A stretch of DNA of 64,000 bases from Brachycybe producta (Eukaryota > Arthropoda > Diplopoda > Playtdesmida > Andrognathidae): contig JAUPFP010000187.1 of NCBI GenBank assembly GCA_036925085.1, positions 28,434-92,433 of the forward strand, given 5' to 3'. Below the pieces are notes generated by a model that made no database searches, was not told the DNA's origin, and saw nothing but the letters and a program-made list of their open reading frames with translations. Both the position numbers and the translations under genes were made by a program. Shown here in pieces: positions 25,491-37,750 of this stretch. The stretch's first letter is position 1. Each line of letters begins with the position of its first letter.

Positions 25491-26156
25491 ATTGAAGTTG
25501 AAATTGAAGTTGAAATTGAAGTTGAAATTGAAGTTGAAATTGAAGTTGAAATTGAAGTTGAAATTGAAGTTGAAATTGAAGTTGAAATTGAAGTTGAAAT
25601 TGAAGTTGAAATTGAAGTTGAAATTGAAGTTGAAATTGAAGTTGAAATTGAAGTTGAAATTGAAGTTGAAATTGAAGTTGAAATTAAAGTTGAAATTGAA
25701 GTTGAAATTGAATTTAAAATTGAAGTTGAACTTTAAGTTAAAATTGAAGTTGAAATTGAAGTTGAAATTGAAGTTAAAATTGAAATTGAAATTGAAGTTG
25801 AAATTGAAATAGAAATTGAAGTTGAAATTGAAGTTGAAATTGAAGTTGAAATTGAAGTTGAAATTGAAGTTGGAATTGAAGTTGAAATTGAAGTGGAAAT
25901 TGAAGTTGAAATTGAAATTGAAATTGAAGTTGACATTGAAGTTGAAGTTGAAATTAAGTTTGAATTTGAAGTTGAAGTTGAAATTGAAGTTGAAATTGAA
26001 GTTGAAATTGAAGTTGAAATTGAAGTTAAAATAGAAGTTGAAATTGAAGTTGAAATTGAAGTTGAAATTGAAGTTGAAATTGAAGTTGAAATTGAAGTAG
26101 AAATTGAAGTTGAAATTGAAGTTGAAATTGAAGTTGAAATTGAAGTTGAATTTTAA

Positions 26157-26730
26157 GTTGATATTGAAGTTGAATTGAAGTTGAAATTGATGTTGAAATT
26201 GAAGTTAAATTGAAGTTTAAATTGAAGTTGAAGTTGAAGTTGAAATTGAAGTTGAATTGAAGTTGAAATTGAAGTTGAAATTGAAGTTGAAATTGAAGTT
26301 GAAATTGAAGTTGAATTGAAGTTAAAATTGAAGTTGAAATTGAAGTTGAAATTGAAGTTGAAATTGAAGTTAAAATTGAAGTTGAACTTCAAGTTAAAAT
26401 TGAAGTTGAAATTGAAGTTAAAATTGAAATAGAAATTGAAGTTGAAATTGAAGTAGAAATTGAAGTTGAAATTGAAGTTGAAATTGAAGTGGAAATTGAA
26501 GTGGAAATTGAAGTTGAAATTGAAGTTGAAATTGAAGTTGGAATTGAAGTTGAAATTGAAGTGGAAATTGAAGTTGAAATTGAAGTTGAAATTGAAGTTG
26601 AAGTTGAAATTGAAATTGAAGTTGAATTGAAGTTGAAATTGAAGTTGAAATTGAAGTTGAAATTGAAGTTAAATTGAAGTTGAAATTGAAGTTGAAATTG
26701 AAGTTGAAATTGAAGTTAAATTGAAGTTGA
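26157..26730. repeat. Cluster of seven one-base (A) deletions
   Basis: GTTGAATTG or GTTAAATTG replaces the usual AAA form at about 26,173, 26,206, 26,254, 26,312, 26,623, 26,671 and 26,719. The related copy at 23,181-23,950 has none of these: between shared markers the offset falls by one base per deletion. The last two, 48 bp apart, recur at about 32,093 and 32,141, so they were inherited by a duplication. The others look private to this spot. Confidence 0.8.
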
Positions 26731-26899
26731 AATTGAAGTTAAAATTGAAGTTGAAATTGAAGTTGAAATTGATGTTGAAATTAAAGTTGAAATTGAAGTT
26801 GAAATTGAAGTTAAAATTGAAGTTGAACTTCAAGTTAAAATTGAAGTTGAAATTGAAGTTAAAATTGAAATTGAAATTGAAGTTGAAATTGAAGTAGAA

Positions 26900-29800
26900 A
26901 TTGAAGTTGAAATTGAAGTTGAAATTGAAGTTGAAACTGAAGTTGAATTTTAAATTGAAATTGCAGTTGAAATTGAAGTTAAAATTGAAGTTGAAATTGA
27001 AGTTGAAATTGAAGTTGAAATTGAAGTTGAAATTGAAGTTGAAATTGAAGTTGAAATTGAAGTTGAAATTGAAGTTGAAATTGAAGTTGAAATTGAAGTT
27101 GAAATTGAAGTTGAAATTGAAGTTGAAATTGAAATTGAAGTTGAAATTGAAGTTGAAATTGAAGTTGAAATTGAAGTTGAAAGTGAAGTTGAAATTGAAG
27201 TTGAAATTGAATTTGAAATTGAAGTTGAAATTGAAGTTGAAAATGAAGTTGAAATTGAAGTTGAAATTGAAGTTGAAATTAAAGTTGAAATTGAAGTTGA
27301 GATTGAAGTTAAATGTGAAGTTGAAATTGAAGTTGAACTTCAATTTAAAACTGAAGTTGAAATTGAAGTTGAAATTGAAGTAGAAATTGAAGTTGAAATT
27401 GAAGTTGAAATTGAAGTTGACATTGAAGTTGAAGTTGAAATTAAGTTTGAATTTGAAGTTGAAGTTGAAATTGAAGTTGAAATTGAAGTTGAAATTGAAG
27501 TTGAAATTGAAGTTGAAATTGAAATTGAAGTTGAAATTGAAGTTGAAACTGAAGTTGAATTTTAAGTTGATATTGAAGTTGAAATTGAAGTTGAAATTGA
27601 AGTTGAAATTGATGTTGAAATTGAAGTTAAAATTGAAGTTGAAATTGAAGTTGAAGTTGAAGTAGAAATTGAAGTTGAAATTGAAGTTGAAATTGAAGTT
27701 GAAATTGAAGTTGAAATTGAAGTTGAAATTGAAGTTGAAATTGAAGTTGAAATTGAAGTTGAAATTGAAGTTGAAATTGAAGTTGAAATTGAAGTTGAAA
27801 TTGAAGTTGAAATTGAAGTTGAAATTGAAGTTGAAATTGAAGTTGAAATTGAAGTTGAAATTGAAGTTGAAATTAAAGTTGAAATTGAAGTTGAAATTGA
27901 AGTTAAAATTGAAGTTGAACTTTAAGTTAAATTGAAGTTGAAATTGAAGTTGAAATTGAAGTTAAAATTGAAATTGAAATTGAAGTTGAAATTGAAGTAG
28001 AAATTGAAGTTGAAATTGAAGTTGAAATTGAAGTTGAAATTGAAGTGGAAATTGAAGTTGAAATTGAAGTTGAAATTGAAGTTGAAACTGAAGTTGAATT
28101 TGAAATTGAAATTGCAGTTGAAATTGAAGTTGAAGTTGAAGTTGAAATTGAAGTAGAAATTGAAGTTGAAAATGAAGTTGAAATTGAAGTAGAAATTAAA
28201 GTTGAAATTGAAGTTGAAATTGAAGTTGAAATTGAAGTTGAAATTGAAGTTAAAATTGAAGTTGAAATTGAAGTAGAAATTGAAGTTGACATTGAAGTTG
28301 AAGTTGAAATTAAGTTTGAATTTGAAGTTGAAGTTGAAATTGAAGTTGAAATTGAAGTTGAAATTGAAGTTAAAATAGAAGTTGAAATTGAAGTTGAAAT
28401 TGAAGTTGAAATTGAAGTTGAAATTGAAGTTGAAATTGATGTTGAAATTGAAGTTGAAATTGAAGTTGAAATTGAAGTTGAAATTGAAGTTGAAATTGAA
28501 GTTGAAATTAAAGTTGAAATTGAAGTTGAAATTGAAGTTAAAATTGAAGTTGAACTTCAAGTTAAAATTGAAGTTGAAATTGAAGATAAAATTGAAATTG
28601 AAATTGAAGTTGAAATTGAAGTAGAAATTGAAGTTGAAATTGAAGTTGAAATTGAAGTTGAAACTGAAGTTGAATTTTAAATTGAAATTGCAGTTGAAAT
28701 TGAAGTTGAAATTGAAGTTGAAATTGAAGTTGAAATTGAAGTTGAAGTTGAAGTTGAAATTGAAGTTTAAATTGAAGTTGAAATTGAAGTTGAAATTGAA
28801 GTTGAAATTGAAATTGAAGTTGAAATTGAAGTTGAAATTGAAGTTGAAATTGAAGTTGAAAGTGAAGTTGAAATTGAAGTTGAAATTGAATTTGAAATTG
28901 AAGTTGAAATTGAAGTTGAAAATGAAGTTGAAATTGAAGTTGAAATTGAAGTTGAAATTAAAGTTGAAATTGAAGTTGAGATTGAAGTTAAATGTGAAGT
29001 TGAAATTGAAGTTGAACTTCAATTTAAAATTGAAGTTGAAATTGAAGTTAAAATTGAAGTAGAAATTGAAGTTGAAATTGAAGTTGAAATTGAAGTTGAA
29101 CTTCAAGTTAAATTTGAAGTTGAAATTGAAGTTGAAATTGAAGTTGAAATTGAAGTTGAAATTGAAGTTAAAAATGAAGTTGAAATTGAAGTTGAAATTG
29201 AAGTTGAAATTGAAATTGAAATAGAAGTTAAAATTGAAGTTGAAATTGAAGTTGAAATTGAAGTTGAAATTGAAGTTGAAACTGAAGTTGAATTTGAAAT
29301 TGAAATTGAAGTTGAAATTGAAGTAGAAATTGAAGTTGAAATTGAAGTTGAAATTGAAGTTGATATTGAAGTTTAAATTGAAGTTGAAATTGAAGTTGAA
29401 AATGAAGTTGAAACTGAAGTTGAATTTGAAATTGAAACTGAAGTTGAAATTGAAGTAGAAATTGAAGTTGAAATTGAAGTTGAAATTGAAGTTGAAATTG
29501 AAGTTGAAATTGAAGTTGAAACTGAAGTTGAATTTTAAATTGAAATTGCAGTTGAAATTGAAGTTGAAATTGTAGTTGAAATTGAAGTTGAAATTGAAGT
29601 TGAAATTGAAGTTGAAGTTGAAATTGAATTTGAAATTGAAATTGCAGTTGAAATTGAAGTTGAAATTGAAGTTGAAATTGAAGTTGAAATTGAAGATGAA
29701 ATTGAAGTTGAAATTGAAGTTGAAATTGAAGTTGAAATTGAAGTTGAAATTGAAGTTGAAATTGAAGTTGAAATTAAAGTTGAAAATGAAGTTGAAATTG

Positions 29801-32320
29801 AAGTAGAAATTAAAGTTGAAATTGAAGTTGAAATTGAAGTTGAAATTGAAGTTAAAATTGAAGTTGAAATTGAAGTTGAAGTTGAAATTAAGTTTGAATT
29901 TGAAGTTGAAGTTGAAATTGAAGTTGAAATTGAAGTTGAAATTGAAGTTAAAATAGAAGTTGAAATTGAAGTTGAAATTGAAGTTGAAATTGAAGTTGAA
30001 ACTGAAGTTGAAATTGAAGTTGAGATTGAAGTTAAATGTGAAGTTGAAATTGAAGTTGAACTTCAATTTAAAATTGAAGTTGAAATTGAAGTTGAAATTG
30101 AAGTAGAAATTGAAGTTGAAATTGAAGTTGAAATTGAAGTTGACATTGAAGTTGAAGTTGAAATTAAGTTTGAATTTGAAGTTGAAGTTGAAATTGAAGT
30201 TGAAATTGAAGTTGAAATTGAAGTTAAAATAGAAGTTGAAATTGAAGTTGAAATTGAAGTTGAAATTGAAGTTGAAACTGAAGTTGAATTTTAAGTTGAT
30301 ATTGAAGTTGAAATTGAAGTTGAAATTGATGTTGAAATTGAAGTTAAAATTGAAGTTGAAATTGAAGTTGAAGTTGAAGTAGAAATTGAAGTTGAAATTG
30401 AAGTTGAAATTGAAGTTGAAATTGAAGTTGAAATTGAAGTTGAAATTGAAGTTGAAATTGATGTTGAAATTGAAGTTGAAATTGAAGTTGAAATTGAAGT
30501 TGAAATTGAAGTTGAAATTGAAGTTGAAATTAAAGTTGAAATTGAAGTTGAAATTGAAGTTAAAATTGAAGTTGAACTTCAAGTTAAAATTGAAGTTGAA
30601 ATTGAAGATAAAATTGAAATTGAAATTGAAGTTGAAATTGAAGTAGAAATTGAAGTTGAAATTGAAGTTGAAATTGAAGTTGAAACTGAAGTTGAATTTT
30701 AAATTGAAATTGCAGTTGAAATTGAAGTTGAAATTGAAGTTGAAATTGAAGTTGAAATTGAAGTTGAAATTGAAGTTGAAGTTGAAGTTGAAATTGAAGT
30801 TGAAATTGAAGTTGAAATTGAAGTTGAAATTGAAGTTGAAATTGAAATTGAAGTTGAAATTGAAGTTGAAATTGAAGTTGAAATTGAAGTTGAAAGTGAA
30901 GTTGAAATTGAAGTTGAAATTGAATTTGAAATTGAAGTTGAAATTGAAGTTGAAAATGAAGTTGAAATTGAAGTTGAAATTGAAGTTGAAATTAAAGTTG
31001 AAATTGAAGTTGAGATTGAAGTTAAATGTGAAGTTGAAATTGAAGTTGAACTTCAATTTAAAATTGAAGTTGAAATTGAAGTTAAAATTGAAGTAGAAAT
31101 TGAAGTTGAAATTGAAGTTGAAATTGAAGTTGAATTTCAAGTTAAATTTGAAGTTGAAATTGAAGTTGAAATTGAAGTTGAAATTGAAGTTGAAATTGAA
31201 GTTAAAAATGAAGTTGAAATTGAAGTTGAAATTGAAGTTGAAATTGAAATTGAAATTGAAGTTAAAATTGAAGTTGAAATTGAAGTTGAAATTGAAGTTG
31301 AAATTGAAGTTGAAACTGAAGTTGAATTTGAAATTGAAATTGAAGTTGAAATTGAAGTAGAAATTGAAGTTGAAATTGAAGTTGAAATTGAAGTTGATAT
31401 TGAAGTTTAAATTGAAGTTGAAATTGAAGTTGAAATTGAAGTTGAAACTGAAGTTGAATTTGAAATTGAAATTGAAGTTGAAATTGAAGTAGAAATTGAA
31501 GTTGAAATTGAAGTTGAAATTGAAGTTGAAATTGAAGTTGAAATTGAAGTTGAAACTGAAGTTGAATTTTAAATTGAAATTGCAGTTGAAATTGAAGTTG
31601 AAATTGTAGTTGAAATTGAAGTTGAAATTGAAGTTGAAATTGAAGTTGAAGTTGAAATTGAATTTGAAATTGAAATTGCAGTTGAAATTGAAGTTGAAAT
31701 TGAAGTTGAAATTGAAGTTGAAATTGAAGATGAAATTGAAGTTGAAATTGAAGTTGAAATTGAAGTTGAAATTGAAGTAGAAATTGAAGTTGAAATTGAA
31801 GTTGAAATTGAAGTTGAAATTGAAGTTGAAATTGAAGTTGGAATTGAAGTTGAAATTGAAGTGGAAATTGAAGTTGAAATTGAAGTTGAAATTGAAGTTG
31901 ACATTGAAGTTGAAGTTGAAATTAAGTTTGAATTTGAAGTTGAAGTTGAAATTGAAGTTGAAATTGAAGTTGAAATTGAAGTGGAAATTGAAGTTGAAAT
32001 TGAAGTTGAAATTGAAGTTGAAGTTGAAATTGAAATTGAAGTTGAAATTGAAGTTGAAATTGAAGTTGAAATTGAAGTTGAAATTGAAGTTAAATTGAAG
32101 TTGAAATTGAAGTTGAAATTGAAGTTGAAATTGAAGTTAAATTGAAGTTGAAATTGAAGTTAAAATTGAAGTTGAAATTGAAGTTGAAATTGATGTTGAA
32201 ATTAAAGTTGAAATTGAAGTTGAAATTGAAGTTAAAATTGAAGTTGAACTTCAAGTTAAAATTGAAGTTGAAATTGAAGTTAAAATTGAAATTGAAATTG
32301 AAGTTGAAATTGAAGTAGAA
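26900..32320. repeat. ~5.4-5.6 kb superunit, copy 1
   Basis: Matches 32,320-37,750 marker by marker. Offsets are 5421 bp for 26,901-27,935, and 5602-5614 bp for 29,572-31,360. The offset between shared GATAAAATT words is 5590 bp at the first (28,585) and 5614 bp at the second (30,607). It contains B and A cassettes, a nearly invariant run (27,665-27,870), GCAG, AAATGTG and GTAGTTG words and several palindromic boxes. It differs from copy 2 mainly by 12-bp steps, and by a GTTTAAATT at 28,766 that interrupts one open frame. Confidence 0.85.
29090..29121. repeat. Three-armed palindromic site
   Basis: AACTTCAA sits between two copies of its own complement: TTGAAGTT one base to the left, and TTGAAGTT seven bases (GTTAAAT) to the right. 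Either arm could pair with it, giving a 1-nt or 7-nt loop. The same composite recurs where GAACTTCAAG is followed by TTAAATTTG, for example near 34,704, 36,750, 38,766, 46,988, 52,498, 57,078, 61,888 and 63,979. Confidence 0.8.
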
Positions 32321-35300
32321 ATTGAAGTTGAAATTGAAGTTGAAATTGAAGTTGAAACTGAAGTTGAATTTTAAATTGAAATTGCAGTTGAAATTGAAGT
32401 TAAAATTGAAGTTGAAATTGAAGTTGAAATTGAAGTTGAAATTGAAGTTGAAATTGAAGTTGAAATTGAAGTTGAAATTGAAGTTGAAATTGAAGTTGAA
32501 ATTGAAGTTGAAATTGAAGTTGAAATTGAAGTTGAAATTGAAGTTGAAATTGAAATTGAAGTTGAAATTGAAGTTGAAATTGAAGTTGAAATTGAAGTTG
32601 AAAGTGAAGTTGAAATTGAAGTTGAAATTGAATTTGAAATTGAAGTTGAAATTGAAGTTGAAAATGAAGTTGAAATTGAAGTTGAAATTGAAGTTGAAAT
32701 TAAAGTTGAAATTGAAGTTGAGATTGAAGTTAAATGTGAAGTTGAAATTGAAGTTGAACTTCAATTTAAAACTGAAGTTGAAATTGAAGTTGAAATTGAA
32801 GTAGAAATTGAAGTTGAAATTGAAGTTGAAATTGAAGTTGACATTGAAGTTGAAGTTGAAATTAAGTTTGAATTTGAAGTTGAAGTTGAAATTGAAGTTG
32901 AAATTGAAGTTGAAATTGAAGTTGAAATTGAAGTTGAAATTGAAATTGAAGTTGAAATTGAAGTTGAAACTGAAGTTGAATTTTAAGTTGATATTGAAGT
33001 TGAAATTGAAGTTGAAATTGAAGTTGAAATTGATGTTGAAATTGAAGTTAAAATTGAAGTTGAAATTGAAGTTGAAGTTGAAGTAGAAATTGAAGTTGAA
33101 ATTGAAGTTGAAATTGAAGTTGAAATTGAAGTTGAAATTGAAGTTGAAATTGAAGTTGAAATTGAAGTTGAAATTGAAGTTGAAATTGAAGTTGAAATTG
33201 AAGTTGAAATTGAAGTTGAAATTGAAGTTGAAATTGAAGTTGAAATTGAAGTTGAAATTGAAGTTGAAATTGAAGTTGAAATTGAAGTTGAAATTGAAGT
33301 TGAAATTAAAGTTGAAATTGAAGTTGAAATTGAAGTTAAAATTGAAGTTGAACTTTAAGTTAAAATTGAAGTTGAAATTGAAGTTGAAATTGAAGTTAAA
33401 ATTGAAATTGAAATTGAAGTTGAAATTGAAGTAGAAATTGAAGTTGAAATTGAAGTTGAAATTGAAGTTGAAATTGAAGTGGAAATTGAAGTTGAAATTG
33501 AAGTTGAAATTGAAGTTGAAACTGAAGTTGAATTTGAAATTGAAATTGCAGTTGAAATTGAAGTTGAAGTTGAAGTTGAAATTGAAGTAGAAATTGAAGT
33601 TGAAAATGAAGTTGAAATTGAAGTAGAAATTAAAGTTGAAATTGAAGTTGAAATTGAAGTTGAAATTGAAGTTAAAATTGAAGTTGAAATTGAAGTAGAA
33701 ATTGAAGTTGACATTGAAGTTGAAGTTGAAATTAAGTTTGAATTTGAAGTTGAAGTTGAAATTGAAGTTGAAATTGAAGTTGAAATTGAAGTTAAAATAG
33801 AAGTTGAAATTGAAGTTGAAATTGAAGTTGAAATTGAAGTTGAAACTGAAGTTGAATTTTAAGTTGATATTGAAGTTGAAATTGAAGTTGAAATTGATGT
33901 TGAAATTGAAGTTAAAATTGAAGTTGAAATTGAAGTTGAAGTTGAAGTAGAAATTGAAGTTGAAATTGAAGTTGAAATTGAAGTTGAAATTGAAGTTGAA
34001 ATTGAAGTTGAAATTGAAGTTGAAATTGATGTTGAAATTGAAGTTGAAATTGAAGTTGAAATTGAAGTTGAAATTGAAGTTGAAATTGAAGTTGAAATTA
34101 AAGTTGAAATTGAAGTTGAAATTGAAGTTAAAATTGAAGTTGAACTTCAAGTTAAAATTGAAGTTGAAATTGAAGATAAAATTGAAATTGAAATTGAAGT
34201 TGAAATTGAAGTAGAAATTGAAGTTGAAATTGAAGTTGAAATTGAAGTTGAAACTGAAGTTGAATTTTAAATTGAAATTGCAGTTGAAATTGAAGTTGAA
34301 ATTGAAGTTGAAATTGAAGTTGAAATTGAAGTTGAAATTGAAGTTGAAGTTGAAGTTGAAATTGAAGTTGAAATTGAAGTTGAAATTGAAGTTGAAATTG
34401 AAGTTGAAATTGAAATTGAAGTTGAAATTGAAGTTGAAATTGAAGTTGAAATTGAAGTTGAAAGTGAAGTTGAAATTGAAGTTGAAATTGAATTTGAAAT
34501 TGAAGTTGAAATTGAAGTTGAAAATGAAGTTGAAATTGAAGTTGAAATTGAAGTTGAAATTAAAGTTGAAATTGAAGTTGAGATTGAAGTTAAATGTGAA
34601 GTTGAAATTGAAGTTGAACTTCAATTTAAAATTGAAGTTGAAATTGAAGTTAAAATTGAAGTAGAAATTGAAGTTGAAATTGAAGTTGAAATTGAAGTTG
34701 AACTTCAAGTTAAATTTGAAGTTGAAATTGAAGTTGAAATTGAAGTTGAAATTGAAGTTGAAATTGAAGTTAAAAATGAAGTTGAAATTGAAGTTGAAAT
34801 TGAAGTTGAAATTGAAATTGAAATTGAAGTTAAAATTGAAGTTGAAATTGAAGTTGAAATTGAAGTTGAAATTGAAGTTGAAACTGAAGTTGAATTTGAA
34901 ATTGAAATTGAAGTTGAAATTGAAGTAGAAATTGAAGTTGAAATTGAAGTTGAAATTGAAGTTGATATTGAAGTTTAAATTGAAGTTGAAATTGAAGTTG
35001 AAAATGAAGTTGAAACTGAAGTTGAATTTGAAATTGAAATTGAAGTTGAAATTGAAGTAGAAATTGAAGTTGAAATTGAAGTTGAAATTGAAGTTGAAAT
35101 TGAAGTTGAAATTGAAGTTGAAACTGAAGTTGAATTTTAAATTGAAATTGCAGTTGAAATTGAAGTTGAAATTGTAGTTGAAATTGAAGTTGAAATTGAA
35201 GTTGAAATTGAAGTTGAAGTTGAAATTGAATTTGAAATTGAAATTGCAGTTGAAATTGAAGTTGAAATTGAAGTTGAAATTGAAGTTGAAATTGAAGATG

Positions 35301-37750
35301 AAATTGAAGTTGAAATTGAAGTTGAAATTGAAGTTGAAATTGAAGTTGAAATTGAAGTTGAAATTGAAGTTGAAATTAAAGTTGAAAATGAAGTTGAAAT
35401 TGAAGTAGAAATTAAAGTTGAAATTGAAGTTGAAATTGAAGTTGAAATTGAAGTTAAAATTGAAGTTGAAATTGAAGTTGAAGTTGAAATTAAGTTTGAA
35501 TTTGAAGTTGAAGTTGAAATTGAAGTTGAAATTGAAGTTGAAATTGAAGTTAAAATAGAAGTTGAAATTGAAGTTGAAATTGAAGTTGAAATTGAAGTTG
35601 AAACTGAAGTTGAAATTGAAGTTGAGATTGAAGTTAAATGTGAAGTTGAAATTGAAGTTGAACTTCAATTTAAAATTGAAGTTGAAATTGAAGTTGAAAT
35701 TGAAGTAGAAATTGAAGTTGAAATTGAAGTTGAAATTGAAGTTGACATTGAAGTTGAAGTTGAAATTAAGTTTGAATTTGAAGTTGAAGTTGAAATTGAA
35801 GTTGAAATTGAAGTTGAAATTGAAGTTAAAATAGAAGTTGAAATTGAAGTTGAAATTGAAGTTGAAATTGAAGTTGAAACTGAAGTTGAATTTTAAGTTG
35901 AGATTGAAGTTGAAATTGAAGTTGAAATTGATGTTGAAATTGAAGTTAAAATTGAAGTTGAAATTGAAGTTGAAGTTGAAGTAGAAATTGAAGTTGAAAT
36001 TGAAGTTGAAATTGAAGTTGAAATTGAAGTTGAAATTGAAGTTGAAATTGAAGTTGAAATTGATGTTGAAATTGAAGTTGAAATTGAAGTTGAAATTGAA
36101 GTTGAAATTGAAGTTGAAATTGAAGTTGAAATTGAAGTTGAAATTAAAGTTGAAATTGAAGTTGAAATTGAAGTTAAAATTGAAGTTGAACTTCAAGTTA
36201 AAATTGAAGTTGAAATTGAAGATAAAATTGAAATTGAAATTGAAGTTGAAATTGAAGTAGAAATTGAAGTTGAAATTGAAGTTGAAATTGAAGTTGAAAC
36301 TGAAGTTGAATTTTAAATTGAAATTGCAGTTGAAATTGAAGTTGAAATTGAAGTTGAAATTGAAGTTGAAATTGAAGTTGAAATTGAAGTTGAAGTTGAA
36401 GTTGAAATTGAAGTTGAAATTGAAGTTGAAATTGAAGTTGAAATTGAAGTTGAAATTGAAATTGAAGTTGAAATTGAAGTTGAAATTGAAGTTGAAATTG
36501 AAGTTGAAAGTGAAGTTGAAATTGAAGTTGAAATTGAATTTGAAATTGAAGTTGAAATTGAAGTTGAAAATGAAGTTGAAATTGAAGTTGAAATTGAAGT
36601 TGAAATTAAAGTTGAAATTGAAGTTGAGATTGAAGTTAAATGTGAAGTTGAAATTGAAGTTGAACTTCAATTTAAAATTGAAGTTGAAATTGAAGTTAAA
36701 ATTGAAGTAGAAATTGAAGTTGAAATTGAAGTTGAAATTGAAGTTGAACTTCAAGTTAAATTTGAAGTTGAAATTGAAGTTGAAATTGAAGTTGAAATTG
36801 AAGTTAAAATTGAAGTTAAAAATGAAGTTGAAATTGAAGTTGAAATTGAAGTTGAAATTGAAATTGAAATTGAAGTTAAAATTGAAGTTGAAATTGAAGT
36901 TGAAATTGAAGTTGAAATTGAAGTTGAAACTGAAGTTGAATTTGAAATTGAAATTGAAGTTGAAATTGAAGTAGAAATTGAAGTTGAAATTGAAGTTGAA
37001 ATTGAAGTTGATATTGAAGTTTAAATTGAAGTTGAAATTGAAGTTGAAATTGAAGTTGAAACTGAAGTTGAATTTGAAATTGAAATTGAAGTTGAAATTG
37101 AAGTAGAAATTGAAGTTGAAATTGAAGTTGAAATTGAAGTTGAAATTGAAGTTGAAATTGAAGTTGAAACTGAAGTTGAATTTTAAATTGAAATTGCAGT
37201 TGAAATTGAAGTTGAAATTGTAGTTGAAATTGAAGTTGAAATTGAAGTTGAAATTGAAGTTGAAGTTGAAATTGAATTTGAAATTGAAATTGCAGTTGAA
37301 ATTGAAGTTGAAATTGAAGTTGAAATTGAAGTTGAAATTGAAGATGAAATTGAAGTTGAAATTGAAGTTGAAATTGAAGTTGAAATTGAAGTTGAAATTG
37401 AAGTTGAAATTGAAGTTGAAATTAAAGTTGAAATTGAAGTTGAAATTGAAGTTGAAATTGAAGTTGAACTTCAAGTTAAAATTGAAGTTGAAATTGAAGT
37501 TGAAATTGAAGTTGAAATTGAAGATGAAATTGAAGTTGAAATTGAAGTTGAAATTGAAGTTGAAATTGACGTTGAAATTGAAGTTGAAATTGAAGTTGAA
37601 ATTAAAGTTGAAATTGAAGTTGAAATTGATGTTGAAATTGAAGTTAAAACTGAAGTTGAAATTGAAGTTGAAATTCAAGTTGAAATTGAAGTTGAAATTC
37701 AAGTTGAAATTGAAGTTGAAATTGAAGTTGAAATTGAAGTTGAAATTGAA
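32320..37750. repeat. ~5.4-5.6 kb superunit, copy 2
   Basis: Second copy of the superunit at 26,900. Its part from about 33,090 to 38,500 is present again at about 45,390-50,650, with offsets of 12,285 bp to about 35,000, then 12,249, 12,237, 12,117 and 12,093 bp. The same segment is therefore a member of two independent duplications. One A cassette here is changed to GTTGAGATT (about 35,896), a private variant. Confidence 0.85.
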
